Below are positions 1-8,060 of a stretch of DNA of 64,000 nucleotides, piece after piece. Position numbers and translations under genes: made by a program. Position 1 is the first letter of the stretch, and each line of letters starts with the position of its first letter. The DNA lies in assembly GCF_000760695.4 (NCBI RefSeq), contig NZ_JHEG04000001.1, forward strand, positions 1,830,717 to 1,894,716, read 5' to 3'. The notes under the pieces were generated by a model. That model was not told where the DNA came from. It made no database searches and was given only the letters and a program-made list of their open reading frames with translations. This stretch comes from Tolypothrix bouteillei VB521301 (lineage in GTDB: Bacteria > Cyanobacteriota > Cyanobacteriia > Cyanobacteriales > Nostocaceae).

Positions 1-1292
1 AAAATCAATATATTTACTTAGATAAACGTCAAACTAAAACCAGTTTGGTTTTTCCCATCTCTCTGAAATTAGACGACTATCAAAATACAATATCTCCAAT
101 TCCAAATTCCCACCTGCAAGTTGTCAACCAGGAAAACGAACTTCTTCGCTGGTGTTGTCAAAACAACTTATGGGGCTTGTTGGTAATTTACGATAGTTCC
201 AGTAACCGTCATTGGCAAGAATGGGAGATAGAAACTTTAAGACAAGTCAGTTTTGAAATTGCGATCGCAATTCAGCAACGCCAGTTAATTGAACAAGTTC
301 ACCAAGAAATTGCCTCAAGAGCAATTGTCGAAGCTCAAGAACAAAAAACTACACAGCAACTCAAAGACACTCAGGAAGATTTAAAGAATTTCCGAGAGAA
401 GTTATTGCAAAATGGTAAAATGGCTAATTTTGGTAAACTTGTAGTAGATGTAGCGGGTGATATTTACCATCCCATTCATTTGATAACTGCTTACCTAGAT
501 CCTGTTAGTCAGTATGCAGAAGAATTAATTCGATTGCTAGAATTTTGCCAGCAAAATTATCCTAAATCCAAAACAGAATTTACATCAGAAATTCAAAAAT
601 TGGACTTAAATTTTGCGAAACACGATATTTTGAAATTGCTGTGGTCAATGCGATCGAGTTCCGAACGCATTAAAGAAATTGCCTCTGCCTTATGGAGTTT
701 TTCAAGGTTAGAAGACGAGAAAATGGTGAAGGCTGACATACATACAGGGTTGGATTGCGTTTTGAGAGTTTTACAACACCGTTTAAAAGAACAACCTGGT
801 AGACCTCGAATACAAATTATTAAAGAATTTGGGGAGTTACCACTCGTTAAGTGTTATGCAAGCGAGTTAAATCAAGTATTTATGAATATATTAAATAATG
901 CTATCGATGCATTAGAAGAAAGGATACAGCAGGATAATTCCTTTATTCCAAAGATATGGATTCGTACAGAAGCTATCAACAATCCTTTCTCATTAGTTGG
1001 GAATTATAGCAGTCAACCATCAAAGCAACGTAAAATTGTTATTCGTATCTCGGATAATGGCAAAGGAATTCTTCCTCACTTGAAGAAACACATTTTTGAA
1101 CCCTTTTTTACCACCAAATCAAAAGGCAAAGTAGGAGGAATGGGACTATCAATCAGCAAACAAATTATCGTGGAAAAACATAAAGGGAAATTGAAGTTTA
1201 ACTCTCAATTAGGTCAAGGAACGGAGTTTGCAATTGAACTAAGCTATAAAACTATGACTTATGCCGATCTTATACAAGGTGCGAGTTTTTAG
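1..1292 (+). CDS. GAF-domain sensor histidine kinase, 5'-partial, lacking the usual phospho-acceptor His
   Basis: The reading frame is open to the left edge, so the N-terminus lies outside the window; the TTG at 45 is only the first start-like codon. Residues are counted from that TTG. About 1-85 is the C-terminal half of a GAF domain (LWGLLVIYDSS, then EIAIAIQQRQL), followed by a coiled coil (85-125), a dimerisation/phospho-acceptor region (125-230) and an HATPase_c domain. The ATPase boxes look complete: N box NILNNAIDALEE, G1 DNGKGI, F box FEPFFTTK, G2 GGMGLSI. In this cyanobacterial kinase family the H box normally reads VAHEINNP; here it is VAGDIYHP, with Gly138 where His is expected. 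A His four residues later (H142) is unlikely to substitute. It may be a non-phosphorylating or hetero-dimerising kinase. A terminator follows at 1451-1481. Confidence 0.85.
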   Translation, partial: NQYIYLDKRQTKTSLVFPISLKLDDYQNTISPIPNSHLQVVNQENELLRWCCQNNLWGLLVIYDSSSNRHWQEWEIETLRQVSFEIAIAIQQRQLIEQVHQEIASRAIVEAQEQKTTQQLKDTQEDLKNFREKLLQNGKMANFGKLVVDVAGDIYHPIHLITAYLDPVSQYAEELIRLLEFCQQNYPKSKTEFTSEIQKLDLNFAKHDILKLLWSMRSSSERIKEIASALWSFSRLEDEKMVKADIHTGLDCVLRVLQHRLKEQPGRPRIQIIKEFGELPLVKCYASELNQVFMNILNNAIDALEERIQQDNSFIPKIWIRTEAINNPFSLVGNYSSQPSKQRKIVIRISDNGKGILPHLKKHIFEPFFTTKSKGKVGGMGLSISKQIIVEKHKGKLKFNSQLGQGTEFAIELSYKTMTYADLIQGASF

Positions 1293-1450
1293 TATAAGTT
1301 ATTAAGTTTCTACTTTCCAATCCGAAATTCCCCATTAAACTAAACTGCAAAGACAGAAATAACTCAAAAAAGGAAAAGAGGAAAATTGGGAATTTTTTAG
1401 CGGAACAGGAGTCGTTACAATATTCAAGTTTGGTAGCAAGAGAGCAAATG

Positions 1451-1481
1451 GGAGTGGGGTTTAATCTCGCTCCTTTTTTTT
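1451..1481 (+). terminator. Rho-independent terminator after the GAF kinase
   Basis: GGAGTGGG (1451-1458) pairs with CTCGCTCC (1466-1473) through two G-U pairs around a 7-nt loop, followed by eight T (1474-1481). It lies about 160 bp downstream of the kinase stop. Confidence 0.75.
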
Positions 1482-1506
1482 AGTAAAATATTTAAATTGG
1501 TTAGAG

Positions 1507-1531
1507 CCCCGACTTCTCCAAGACATCGGGG
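1507..1531. repeat. Small palindromic repeat upstream of the cytochrome b gene
   Basis: CCCCGA (1507-1512) pairs with TCGGGG (1526-1531). The CCCCGACTTCT...TCGGGG form resembles short interspersed palindromes that I associate with cyanobacterial genomes. It falls inside the extended TTG-initiated reading frame of the next gene, a reason to prefer the later ATG start. Confidence 0.5.
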
Positions 1532-1568
1532 ATATCGCAGCCTATATTACCCAATCCCCAATCCCAAC

Positions 1569-2168
1569 ATGACTCCAACCATTTCCTTTAAACCTCGAAA
1601 GCTACCAACTCAAGCGCTAGGAGCAAAGATTTTTCATTGGGTTAATATCATCAGCTTATTTATCATGCTTACCAGTGGTTTGCAAATTTATAATGCCAAT
1701 CCTGTATTTGGCGGGCGGGGTGGTTGGCATATTCCGCCTTTATTTACAATGGGAGGTTGGCTAGCAGGCGGTAGACATTGGCATTTTGCTGCTATGTGGT
1801 TATTTTCGTTGAACTTGCTGTGGTATGGAATTTATATTTTAGTTACACGACGCTGGCGTTATCGATTTGTAGGAACCAATGACTTGAAAGCACTACAAAA
1901 AAGTAAAAATTCTCAACGTTTAATCTATGCTTTTCATCGTATTGTTTATACATCTATAATTCCTATCTTACTTCTAGCTTTATTTACAGGAATAGGAATG
2001 TATAAGCCCGCGCAATTCTACTGGATTGTAGATATATTTGGGAGTTGGCAAGCACTAAGAATAGTGCATTTTTCCTCTGTGCCAATTGTTGTTTTGTTTT
2101 CAGTGATTCACTGGTTTTTGGGACGTAAAGCTGGGGGTACAGAGTTAACCGACTCTATGTTTTGGTAA
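1569..2168 (+). CDS. Cytochrome b561-like membrane subunit partnering a molybdopterin oxidoreductase
   Basis: The 199-residue product is a membrane protein of the bacterial cytochrome b561 type (thiosulfate reductase / formate dehydrogenase gamma-like). It has about four hydrophobic helices and candidate haem-ligand histidines at H23 (IFHWVN), H70/H72 (GRHWHF) and in the C-terminal RIVHFSS and VIHWFLG segments. The ATG at 1569 is chosen over the upstream in-frame TTG at 1497, because the extra residues come from a palindromic repeat. The gene lies 76 bp upstream of the sulfite-oxidase-like gene on the same strand. The likely role, inferred from families and pairing, is to pass electrons between the quinone pool and that exported molybdoenzyme. 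Substrate unknown. Confidence 0.85.
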   Translation: MTPTISFKPRKLPTQALGAKIFHWVNIISLFIMLTSGLQIYNANPVFGGRGGWHIPPLFTMGGWLAGGRHWHFAAMWLFSLNLLWYGIYILVTRRWRYRFVGTNDLKALQKSKNSQRLIYAFHRIVYTSIIPILLLALFTGIGMYKPAQFYWIVDIFGSWQALRIVHFSSVPIVVLFSVIHWFLGRKAGGTELTDSMFW

Positions 2169-2244
2169 AAGATTTAAGTGATTAGTTGCTATTAATAACT
2201 AATTGCCGAGCGTTAACAACTAAGAAATAAAAAATACCAATTTT

Positions 2245-2952
2245 ATGAATATAATTCGTGTAAATCGCCGTCAATTCCTCAATATTTCAGGGATTTCTAG
2301 TCTTGGTTTTTTGCTAAGTGGATGCGGTACACCTTTATTTGAGGATATTGTAGGAAAAATCTCCGAACCCCTAAATCAAAAAGTGGAAGCCTTGTTATTG
2401 AATCCACAAAAGCCCGTTCCTGAATTTTCTGCTAACGAGATTGAACCAGAAGCATTATTAGTCAATAGCTTTAGAGATAATCCAATTATTGACATGACGA
2501 AATATCGTTTAATTGTTGACGGTGAAGTGAAGCATCCTCTCAATCTTAGCATGACAGACATTCAAGCTTTGCCTTTAACATCCATGATTATTCGTCATGT
2601 TTGTGTTGAAGGATGGGCTGCGATCGTGCAATGGGCGGGTGTGCGTTTGCAAGAAATTATTGCTCTTGCTCAACCTCAGCCAAATGTTAAATATGTTTAC
2701 TTTAAATCCGCTGATGGCTACTACTCAAGTTGGGATATTGCTTCAGCCTCACATCCCCAAACTTTGTTAGCCTATCAAAAAAATGGTGAAACATTACCAG
2801 TAGAGAATGGCGCACCTTTGCGTTTGGCTTCTCCTGTAAAACTTGGATACAAACAAAGTAAGTGGGTGACTCAAATTACGCTAGTAAGTCAATTATCGCT
2901 TTTTAAGGGGTATTGGGAAGACCAAGGTTATGAATGGTTTGCAGGATTGTAG
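2245..2952 (+). CDS. Molybdopterin-dependent oxidoreductase, sulfite oxidase/MsrP-like, lipid-anchored Tat substrate
   Basis: The 235-residue protein starts with a twin-arginine signal (NRRQFL, R8-R9) and a lipobox ending at Cys27 (LLSGC), so it is probably exported folded and lipid-anchored. The rest is an oxidoreductase molybdopterin-binding domain; Cys120 in RHVCVEGW matches the cysteine that ligates molybdenum in the sulfite oxidase/MsrP (YedY) family. It is shorter than true sulfite oxidases and lacks their C-terminal dimerisation domain, as in MsrP. The adjacent cytochrome b561-like gene is the probable electron partner, resembling MsrP-MsrQ although the membrane subunit belongs to a different family. 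Methionine-sulfoxide repair is possible, but the substrate cannot be read from sequence. Confidence 0.85.
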   Translation: MNIIRVNRRQFLNISGISSLGFLLSGCGTPLFEDIVGKISEPLNQKVEALLLNPQKPVPEFSANEIEPEALLVNSFRDNPIIDMTKYRLIVDGEVKHPLNLSMTDIQALPLTSMIIRHVCVEGWAAIVQWAGVRLQEIIALAQPQPNVKYVYFKSADGYYSSWDIASASHPQTLLAYQKNGETLPVENGAPLRLASPVKLGYKQSKWVTQITLVSQLSLFKGYWEDQGYEWFAGL

Positions 2953-2958
2953 CTCTGA

Positions 2959-3065
2959 TGCAACGCGCTGCCTCGGCTATACAAACGCTCGTCCACGTAG
3001 GTGGACTTTGTATTAGTCCGCGCAGGCGGACTTAGCTTGTATAGCCGCGATTTCCAATCGCCAGG
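2959..3065. repeat. Interspersed palindromic repeat cluster
   Basis: This spacer holds GCAACGCGCTGCCT.GGCTATACAAA, the reverse complement of a stretch at 55551-55577, followed by two small palindromes GTCCACGTAGGTGGAC and GTCCGCGCAGGCGGAC and the tail TTGTATAGCCGCGAT. The GTCCGCGCAGGCGGACTT / TTGTATAACCGCGAT combination recurs at 7815-7852. These are copies of one dispersed repeat family with no coding capacity. Confidence 0.7.
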
Positions 3066-3200
3066 TGTTTTGTCTCATTGCGATGCTCCCAGTCTTAACA
3101 TCAATTCAATCTTTAACTCACTCATTTAGTTGTCAATACTATTGCCCGTAAAATTGAGCATAAGTTCAATCTCTTTTGCCGTTTATCCTTTTAAAAAAAT

Positions 3201-4637
3201 ATGAACTTTTTTGACAAATTAAATGGAGCGATCGCACAAAATCAAAGTTTGCTTTTTGTCGGACTTGACCCCAACCCGGAAATGATGCCTCTTGGATACG
3301 AATCCCAAAATATAATACCTCGGTTGTGGGATTGGTTGCAATTTATTATTTCCAAAACAGCCGATAAAGTTTGTGCGTATAAACCCACCCTAGGTTTTTA
3401 TGAAGCTTTGGGTATTCCAGGCTTAGAACTGCTGCATCAAACCCTAGCAATTATTCCTTCCCATATTCCAATTATTTTAGATGCCAAACACAGTGACTTA
3501 AACACAAGTACTATCTTTGCTCGTACTGTGTTTACAGAGTGGAATGTGGATGCTGTAACTTTGAGTTCTTATGCAGGACAAGACCATATTGCACCGTTTT
3601 TAGTTTATCCAGATAAAGCCGCTTTTATTTTATGCTGTACTTCCAATCCTGCGGCTATGAAGTTACAGCACTATCCTACAGATGAATCACCTTTTTATTT
3701 ACAAATAGTTAAAGAATCTAGAACTTGGGGAACTCCAGAACAATTAGGTTTGGAAGTAGGAACAACAAAGCCTGAAGTCATAGCACGAATTCGTGCAACT
3801 GCTCCCGAACGGATTATTATGACTCGCAGTATCTGGGCAGAAGGGAACAATATTAATCAAATTTTAGCAGCTGGTTTAAATAAAAATGGTGATGGTTTGT
3901 TAATTCCCATACCGCAAGATATGCTATCACAGGAAGATTTATCCGAACAAGTCCAGTCTTTACAAGAAGAGATCGAGCGAGCAAAAACCCAAATTAATCT
4001 TGATGCTTCGAGTTGTTCTGTTTGGTTACCCGATCTTTCTTTGGTCAATCAACATCCCCTACAAGATTTGATTTTGCAGCTTTACGATATTGGCTGTGTC
4101 ATGTTTGGCAACTACGTGCAAGCCTCAGGTGCTGTATTTCCTTACTACATAGATTTACGCAAAATTATTTCCAATCCGCAACTTTTTAATCAAGTTCTTA
4201 AGGCATATGAGGATATTTTAAGAACACTAACATTTGATAGAGTCGCAGGTATTCCCTATGGGTCTTTACCTACAGCAACCGGTTTAGCCCTGCGTCTCCA
4301 TTGTCCCATGATTTTCCCCCGTAAAGAAGTAAAAGCTCACGGTACCCGACGGGTGATTGAGGGAGAGTTTTATCCAGGAGAAACAGTTGTGGTAGTTGAT
4401 GATATTCTTATTAGTGGCAAAAGCGCAATGGAAGGAGCAGAAAAATTAAAATCTGCAGGATTAAATATTAAGGATATTGTGGTCTTTATCAACCACGAAC
4501 AAGGAGTTATGGACAGGCTGCAAGAAAACGGTTATCGCGGGTATGCAGTTTTAACAATATCAGAAATTACAGAAACGCTCTACAAAGCCGGACGTATCGA
4601 TCGAGAGCAATTTTTAGCTTTAAGGACAGAAGAGTAG
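3201..4637 (+). CDS. pyrF-pyrE: Bifunctional orotidine-5'-phosphate decarboxylase / orotate phosphoribosyltransferase
   Basis: The 478-residue fusion would catalyse the last two steps of UMP synthesis in the cytoplasm. Residues 1-270 are an OMP decarboxylase of the PyrF type 2 class, with FVGLDPNP, Lys61 (CAYKPT) and the Asp/Lys signature D94-A-K-H-S-D99. Residues 285-478 are an orotate phosphoribosyltransferase with the PRPP-binding loop VVVVDDILISGKS (396-408). The order (decarboxylase first) is opposite to animal UMP synthase. The decarboxylase motif is slightly off consensus (DLN instead of D-I/V-G). The gene stands alone on this strand, and a dihydroorotase-like gene lies about 12 kb away. 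The ATG at 3201 is directly followed by the conserved N-terminus. Confidence 0.93.
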   Translation: MNFFDKLNGAIAQNQSLLFVGLDPNPEMMPLGYESQNIIPRLWDWLQFIISKTADKVCAYKPTLGFYEALGIPGLELLHQTLAIIPSHIPIILDAKHSDLNTSTIFARTVFTEWNVDAVTLSSYAGQDHIAPFLVYPDKAAFILCCTSNPAAMKLQHYPTDESPFYLQIVKESRTWGTPEQLGLEVGTTKPEVIARIRATAPERIIMTRSIWAEGNNINQILAAGLNKNGDGLLIPIPQDMLSQEDLSEQVQSLQEEIERAKTQINLDASSCSVWLPDLSLVNQHPLQDLILQLYDIGCVMFGNYVQASGAVFPYYIDLRKIISNPQLFNQVLKAYEDILRTLTFDRVAGIPYGSLPTATGLALRLHCPMIFPRKEVKAHGTRRVIEGEFYPGETVVVVDDILISGKSAMEGAEKLKSAGLNIKDIVVFINHEQGVMDRLQENGYRGYAVLTISEITETLYKAGRIDREQFLALRTEE

Positions 4638-4785
4638 TTTTGCAGTCATGTTGTCAAGTATTTCTGAGCGAATAGTTCTATATTCTCAGATTTTATAACT
4701 AAAGGTAGTAGATTTTTTAGTAATATTAACATACCTAATAATATTACCGGGCATTTCCCAATCCATAGATTCTACTAAAAACAAC

Positions 4786-5874
4786 ATGACGATTTCACTT
4801 AATAAATTACTACAATTGTTAATTCTGACACTGATATTTCCTTTATTTTTTCTTAATGGATGGCTCGCATTTAGATTTTTTCAATACTTTCAACCTATTG
4901 TCACAACTCTGGTCTTAGCAACTCTACTAGCTTTTATTTTAAATTACCCAGTTTCCATTCTAGAAAAACAGGGAATTAAGCGTAATTATGCAGTTACATT
5001 AGTTTTTATCATTACTTTAATTATTTTATTGGCTTTGGGTTTGACATTGATCCCTATTATTTCACAACAATTCTATGACATGGATAATCTGCTTCCAGAA
5101 TGGATTAATTCTGGAGAACAAAAATTTCAAATTTTTAATAACTGGACAGTTAGCCACGGGTTCAACTGGAATTTCAATCAAATATTTACTCAAATAGCAA
5201 ATCGTTTACCTGATGAATTAGAGTATCTTGTTGATAAACTCTTTAGTCTTGTCATAGAAACAATTGATAGTATTTCGGAAGCTTTAATTACTATAGTACT
5301 AACTTTCTATCTTTTATTGGATGGTGGAAAAATCTGGGAAGGAATATTTAAAAAGCTACCTTTGACTTTTGGCCAACAACTGAAACACTCAGTTCAGCGA
5401 AATTTTCAAAACTACTTAATCGGTCAAATAGCATTGGCTTTGTTGATGGGATTTTCACTGACTGTAGTATTTCTGCTTCTCAACGTTCAGTTTGCTTTAC
5501 TCTTTGGTTTGGGAGTGGGAATTTTAAGTTTAATTCCTTTTGGTGATGTTGCAAGTCTTGCCATAGTGACTTTAATAATAGTGTCGCACAACTTTTGGCT
5601 AGCAGTTAGGGTTTTGGGTGTTTCTGTGGTTGTAGACCAAGCGATCGATCAAGCGATCGCACCTCGACTTTTAGGTAGTTTTACTGGATTGAGACCGATA
5701 TGGGTTTTAATTTCCTTGTTAGTAGGAACATATATTGGTGGAGTGTTGGGATTATTAATTGCTGTTCCTGTAGCTGGCGTAATTAAAGACGCTGTTAACG
5801 GTTGGTCATCCGTATCTGATTATTCTCAGAATGAGATCGAGGGTAAAGAATTGGCAGAAATAAAGGAGAGTTAA
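4786..5874 (+). CDS. AI-2E family transporter (putative membrane permease)
   Basis: The 362-residue integral membrane protein has about eight hydrophobic segments and the layout of the AI-2E/PerM superfamily: two N-terminal helices, a soluble loop (about residues 100-170), then a block of C-terminal helices containing FALLFGLGVGILSLIPFGD and the conserved end VLGLLIAVPVAG. Members export varied substrates (autoinducer-2, Na+/H+ exchange, unknown), so the substrate is open. The start is the first ATG after an AT-rich leader. The stop codon runs directly into a heptamer repeat array, so the downstream 250 bp is repeat DNA rather than operon linker. Confidence 0.87.
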   Translation: MTISLNKLLQLLILTLIFPLFFLNGWLAFRFFQYFQPIVTTLVLATLLAFILNYPVSILEKQGIKRNYAVTLVFIITLIILLALGLTLIPIISQQFYDMDNLLPEWINSGEQKFQIFNNWTVSHGFNWNFNQIFTQIANRLPDELEYLVDKLFSLVIETIDSISEALITIVLTFYLLLDGGKIWEGIFKKLPLTFGQQLKHSVQRNFQNYLIGQIALALLMGFSLTVVFLLLNVQFALLFGLGVGILSLIPFGDVASLAIVTLIIVSHNFWLAVRVLGVSVVVDQAIDQAIAPRLLGSFTGLRPIWVLISLLVGTYIGGVLGLLIAVPVAGVIKDAVNGWSSVSDYSQNEIEGKELAEIKES

Positions 5875-6060
5875 TTGCTAATTGCTAATGGCTAATTGCT
5901 AATGGCTAATTGCCCTCCCTTGTATCTCCTTACGGAGACGCTTCGTATCGCGAAGCTATGACCTTAAGGGCTATACGCCAGTCGCCAGGGTGCGGGAAAC
6001 CCACCGGAGCACGCCGATCTTACCATTAGCCATTAGCCATTAGCCGTTAGCCATTAGCAG
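5875..6060. repeat. Fold-back of heptamer arrays around a palindromic core
   Basis: The left arm (5875-5912) is a tandem array of GCTAATT/GCTAATG units and the right arm (6023-6060) is the reverse-complement array (CATTAGC units). Together they could form a stem of about 38 bp. The 110-bp centre contains shorter palindromes (CTCCTTACGGAG, TTCGTATCGCGAA) and the CCAGTCGCCAGG/GGGAAACCC repeat type also found near 38.1 kb. Confidence 0.75.
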
Positions 6061-6120
6061 TAAATCAATCTATCATAGAAGTCGCTGTCCCACCAGGATT
6101 GCCCAATTTATCTAAATTCT

Positions 6121-7680
6121 ATGGATCTCAATCACCTACTGATTTGGTTAGTGTGTCTGTCGTGTGTTTCAACCATAGTGAATGCAGCACTTATTTCTGC
6201 TAAAAACAATCGTGGTTGGATTGCAATCTCTGTAGTTGTCTTAAGTGTTACAGCAATCAGTGCTTACGCTACACCAGCCGCAGCTGGCTTGATTGGTGGG
6301 TTTCTGTGGGTGATTTTAATAGTCGCACCTAACATTGGTAACAGAAAAGTCGATCAACTGAGCGCCCAACAAAATTTTGGTCAAGCCAGTAAATTAGCTA
6401 AATTTATTTCCCTGTTACATCCTGCAGATGGCTGGCGAGAACGACCAGAATTGTTACGTGCTCTAGAATTGGCGCAGAATGGGAATTTTGCTGAAGCGAG
6501 TGCAATTCTAGAGCGTCACAAAAGCGCTCAAACACCGACTGGTCGCTCTGCGATCGCAACTTTATATCAAATAGAAGGTCGTTGGGAAGACTTGTTGCTA
6601 TGGGTACAGGATAATTTATCAGCTGAAACGTTACGTAAGGACTTCGATACACTAAACAGCTACTTAAGAGCGCTTGGGGAAACTGGCAACTTAAATAGTA
6701 TGCTTTTAACCTGGGAACGCTACGAACGCACTTTTGAGAAAATACTTAATATAAGAACGCGAAACCTCGCACGTTTGTTTGTTTTTGCCTTTTGCGGTGA
6801 AACACAACAAGTCATGAAATTACTTAGCAGTTCGCTATTTAACTATTCTGATACTATTAAAATATTTTGGCTAGCAACGGCTGACCAAGCAGCAGGAAAA
6901 GACATAATTGCTCGCGAGCAATTTTTAAGTATAAGTGATGGCAGCGATCTTCGCATCCAAAAAGCAGTCGCAAGACGTTTATCCAATCCTGTTGTTGAAG
7001 CTGAAACGGTTTTAACTGAGAGAAGCAAACAAATTTTATCTAGAATCAGTACTGAAATGGAATCTGAAGCTAGATATAACGGTAGAGTTGGTGTTAAGCC
7101 ACGCCAACCATTTGCCACCTATCTTATTATCGGTTTAAATTTACTGGTCTTTGGTCTTGAGGTGAAGCTCGGAGGAAGTACTAACCTTGATAATTTATAT
7201 AATTTAGGTGCGTTAGTTCCTAAAGAAGTCGTTGCGGGAGAATGGTGGCGTTTATTCGCTGCTGCTTTTCTTCACTATGGTTTTTTGCACCTTGCACTTA
7301 ATATGCTAGGTCTTTATTTGTTTGGTCGTTTGGTAGAATTTGCGATCGGACTTCCTCGATTTGTTCTGTTATATTTTACCAGTGCGATCGGCTCCATGCT
7401 AGCTGTAACCTTTATGTCACTTAAAGGTTATTCTCAGACAAATTTTGCAGTTGGTGCTTCTGGATGCGTCATGGGGCTTGTTGGTGCTTTTGCTGCTATT
7501 TTGTTACTTGACTGGCAAAGGAAAAAAACGCGCATTGCTGCTAGAAGTTTGCGAGGAATTATTACACTGATTGTTTTGCAAGTCATTTTCGATTTAACAA
7601 CACCACAGATTAGTTTTGTTGGTCATACTTCTGGCTTAATTGTTGGATTTTTCGTAGGGCTGCTTTTGAAGAAAATCTAA
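6121..7680 (+). CDS. Rhomboid family intramembrane serine protease with N-terminal TPR-like extension
   Basis: The 519-residue protein has a C-terminal rhomboid domain (about 330-519). The catalytic Ser447 sits in GASG (445-448), the catalytic His502 in VGHTSG, and Asn394 in HLALNML is the oxyanion residue, so the protease looks intact. The N-terminal 320 residues are not part of a minimal rhomboid: two hydrophobic helices (5-25, 33-70) followed by a soluble helical region (85-320) that looks TPR/HEAT-like. This large extension may bind substrates. Function inferred: cleavage of transmembrane substrates in the plasma or thylakoid membrane. The ATG at 6121 follows a short spacer after the fold-back repeat. 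Confidence 0.9.
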   Translation: MDLNHLLIWLVCLSCVSTIVNAALISAKNNRGWIAISVVVLSVTAISAYATPAAAGLIGGFLWVILIVAPNIGNRKVDQLSAQQNFGQASKLAKFISLLHPADGWRERPELLRALELAQNGNFAEASAILERHKSAQTPTGRSAIATLYQIEGRWEDLLLWVQDNLSAETLRKDFDTLNSYLRALGETGNLNSMLLTWERYERTFEKILNIRTRNLARLFVFAFCGETQQVMKLLSSSLFNYSDTIKIFWLATADQAAGKDIIAREQFLSISDGSDLRIQKAVARRLSNPVVEAETVLTERSKQILSRISTEMESEARYNGRVGVKPRQPFATYLIIGLNLLVFGLEVKLGGSTNLDNLYNLGALVPKEVVAGEWWRLFAAAFLHYGFLHLALNMLGLYLFGRLVEFAIGLPRFVLLYFTSAIGSMLAVTFMSLKGYSQTNFAVGASGCVMGLVGAFAAILLLDWQRKKTRIAARSLRGIITLIVLQVIFDLTTPQISFVGHTSGLIVGFFVGLLLKKI

Positions 7681-8060
7681 GGGAGAAGACATATTTGAGC
7701 TATGTATACTATATGAAGTCGATGTATTAATTTTGCTTGGCAACAATCTTTCTAAAGACGCGCTGTTTGAAGTGTCTCTACATATCTGAAACAACCTTAA
7801 CCAAGCAGTCTTGAGTCCGCGCAGGCGGACTTGGTTTGTATAACCGCGATTACGAACATCGCTAGGCTAAAAAGAAAAAAATTCCCTGGTATTGCTACCA
7901 GGGTTAAGATTTTGTACCATTTCACCAAATGTTTACCTTGATGGACCTCTAAAAATTCCCTTGCTTGGCAAGAGTTGAGAGGGTCTTTAAATGCTACCAA
8001 AAAGTCTGAGTATGAAGGATAAAGGTTTTTTATACTTTATCCTTTACACTTATCCTTTAA
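7681..8060. other. Convergent spacer with repeat copy and hairpins
   Basis: This 380-bp gap lies between the rhomboid gene and convergent clpC. It holds a copy of the GTCCGCGCAGGCGGACTT repeat (7815-7852), a minus-strand terminator (7870-7903) and a second inverted repeat GGATAAAG (8017-8024) / CTTTATCC (8035-8042). An open frame on the minus strand over 7797-8000 includes the repeat and looks spurious. Confidence 0.6.
7870..7903 (-). terminator. Rho-independent terminator downstream of clpC
   Basis: A perfect 8-bp stem, CCCTGGTA (7884-7891) with TACCAGGG (7896-7903) and a 4-nt loop, is followed on the minus strand by a T-rich run (7870-7883). Orientation and position, about 160 bp past the clpC stop, fit clpC transcription. 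Confidence 0.7.

Noticed and set aside
7797-8000. 67-residue minus-strand open frame downstream of clpC
   Set aside because: It covers a dispersed palindromic repeat and a terminator hairpin, has no ribosome binding site and resembles no protein.
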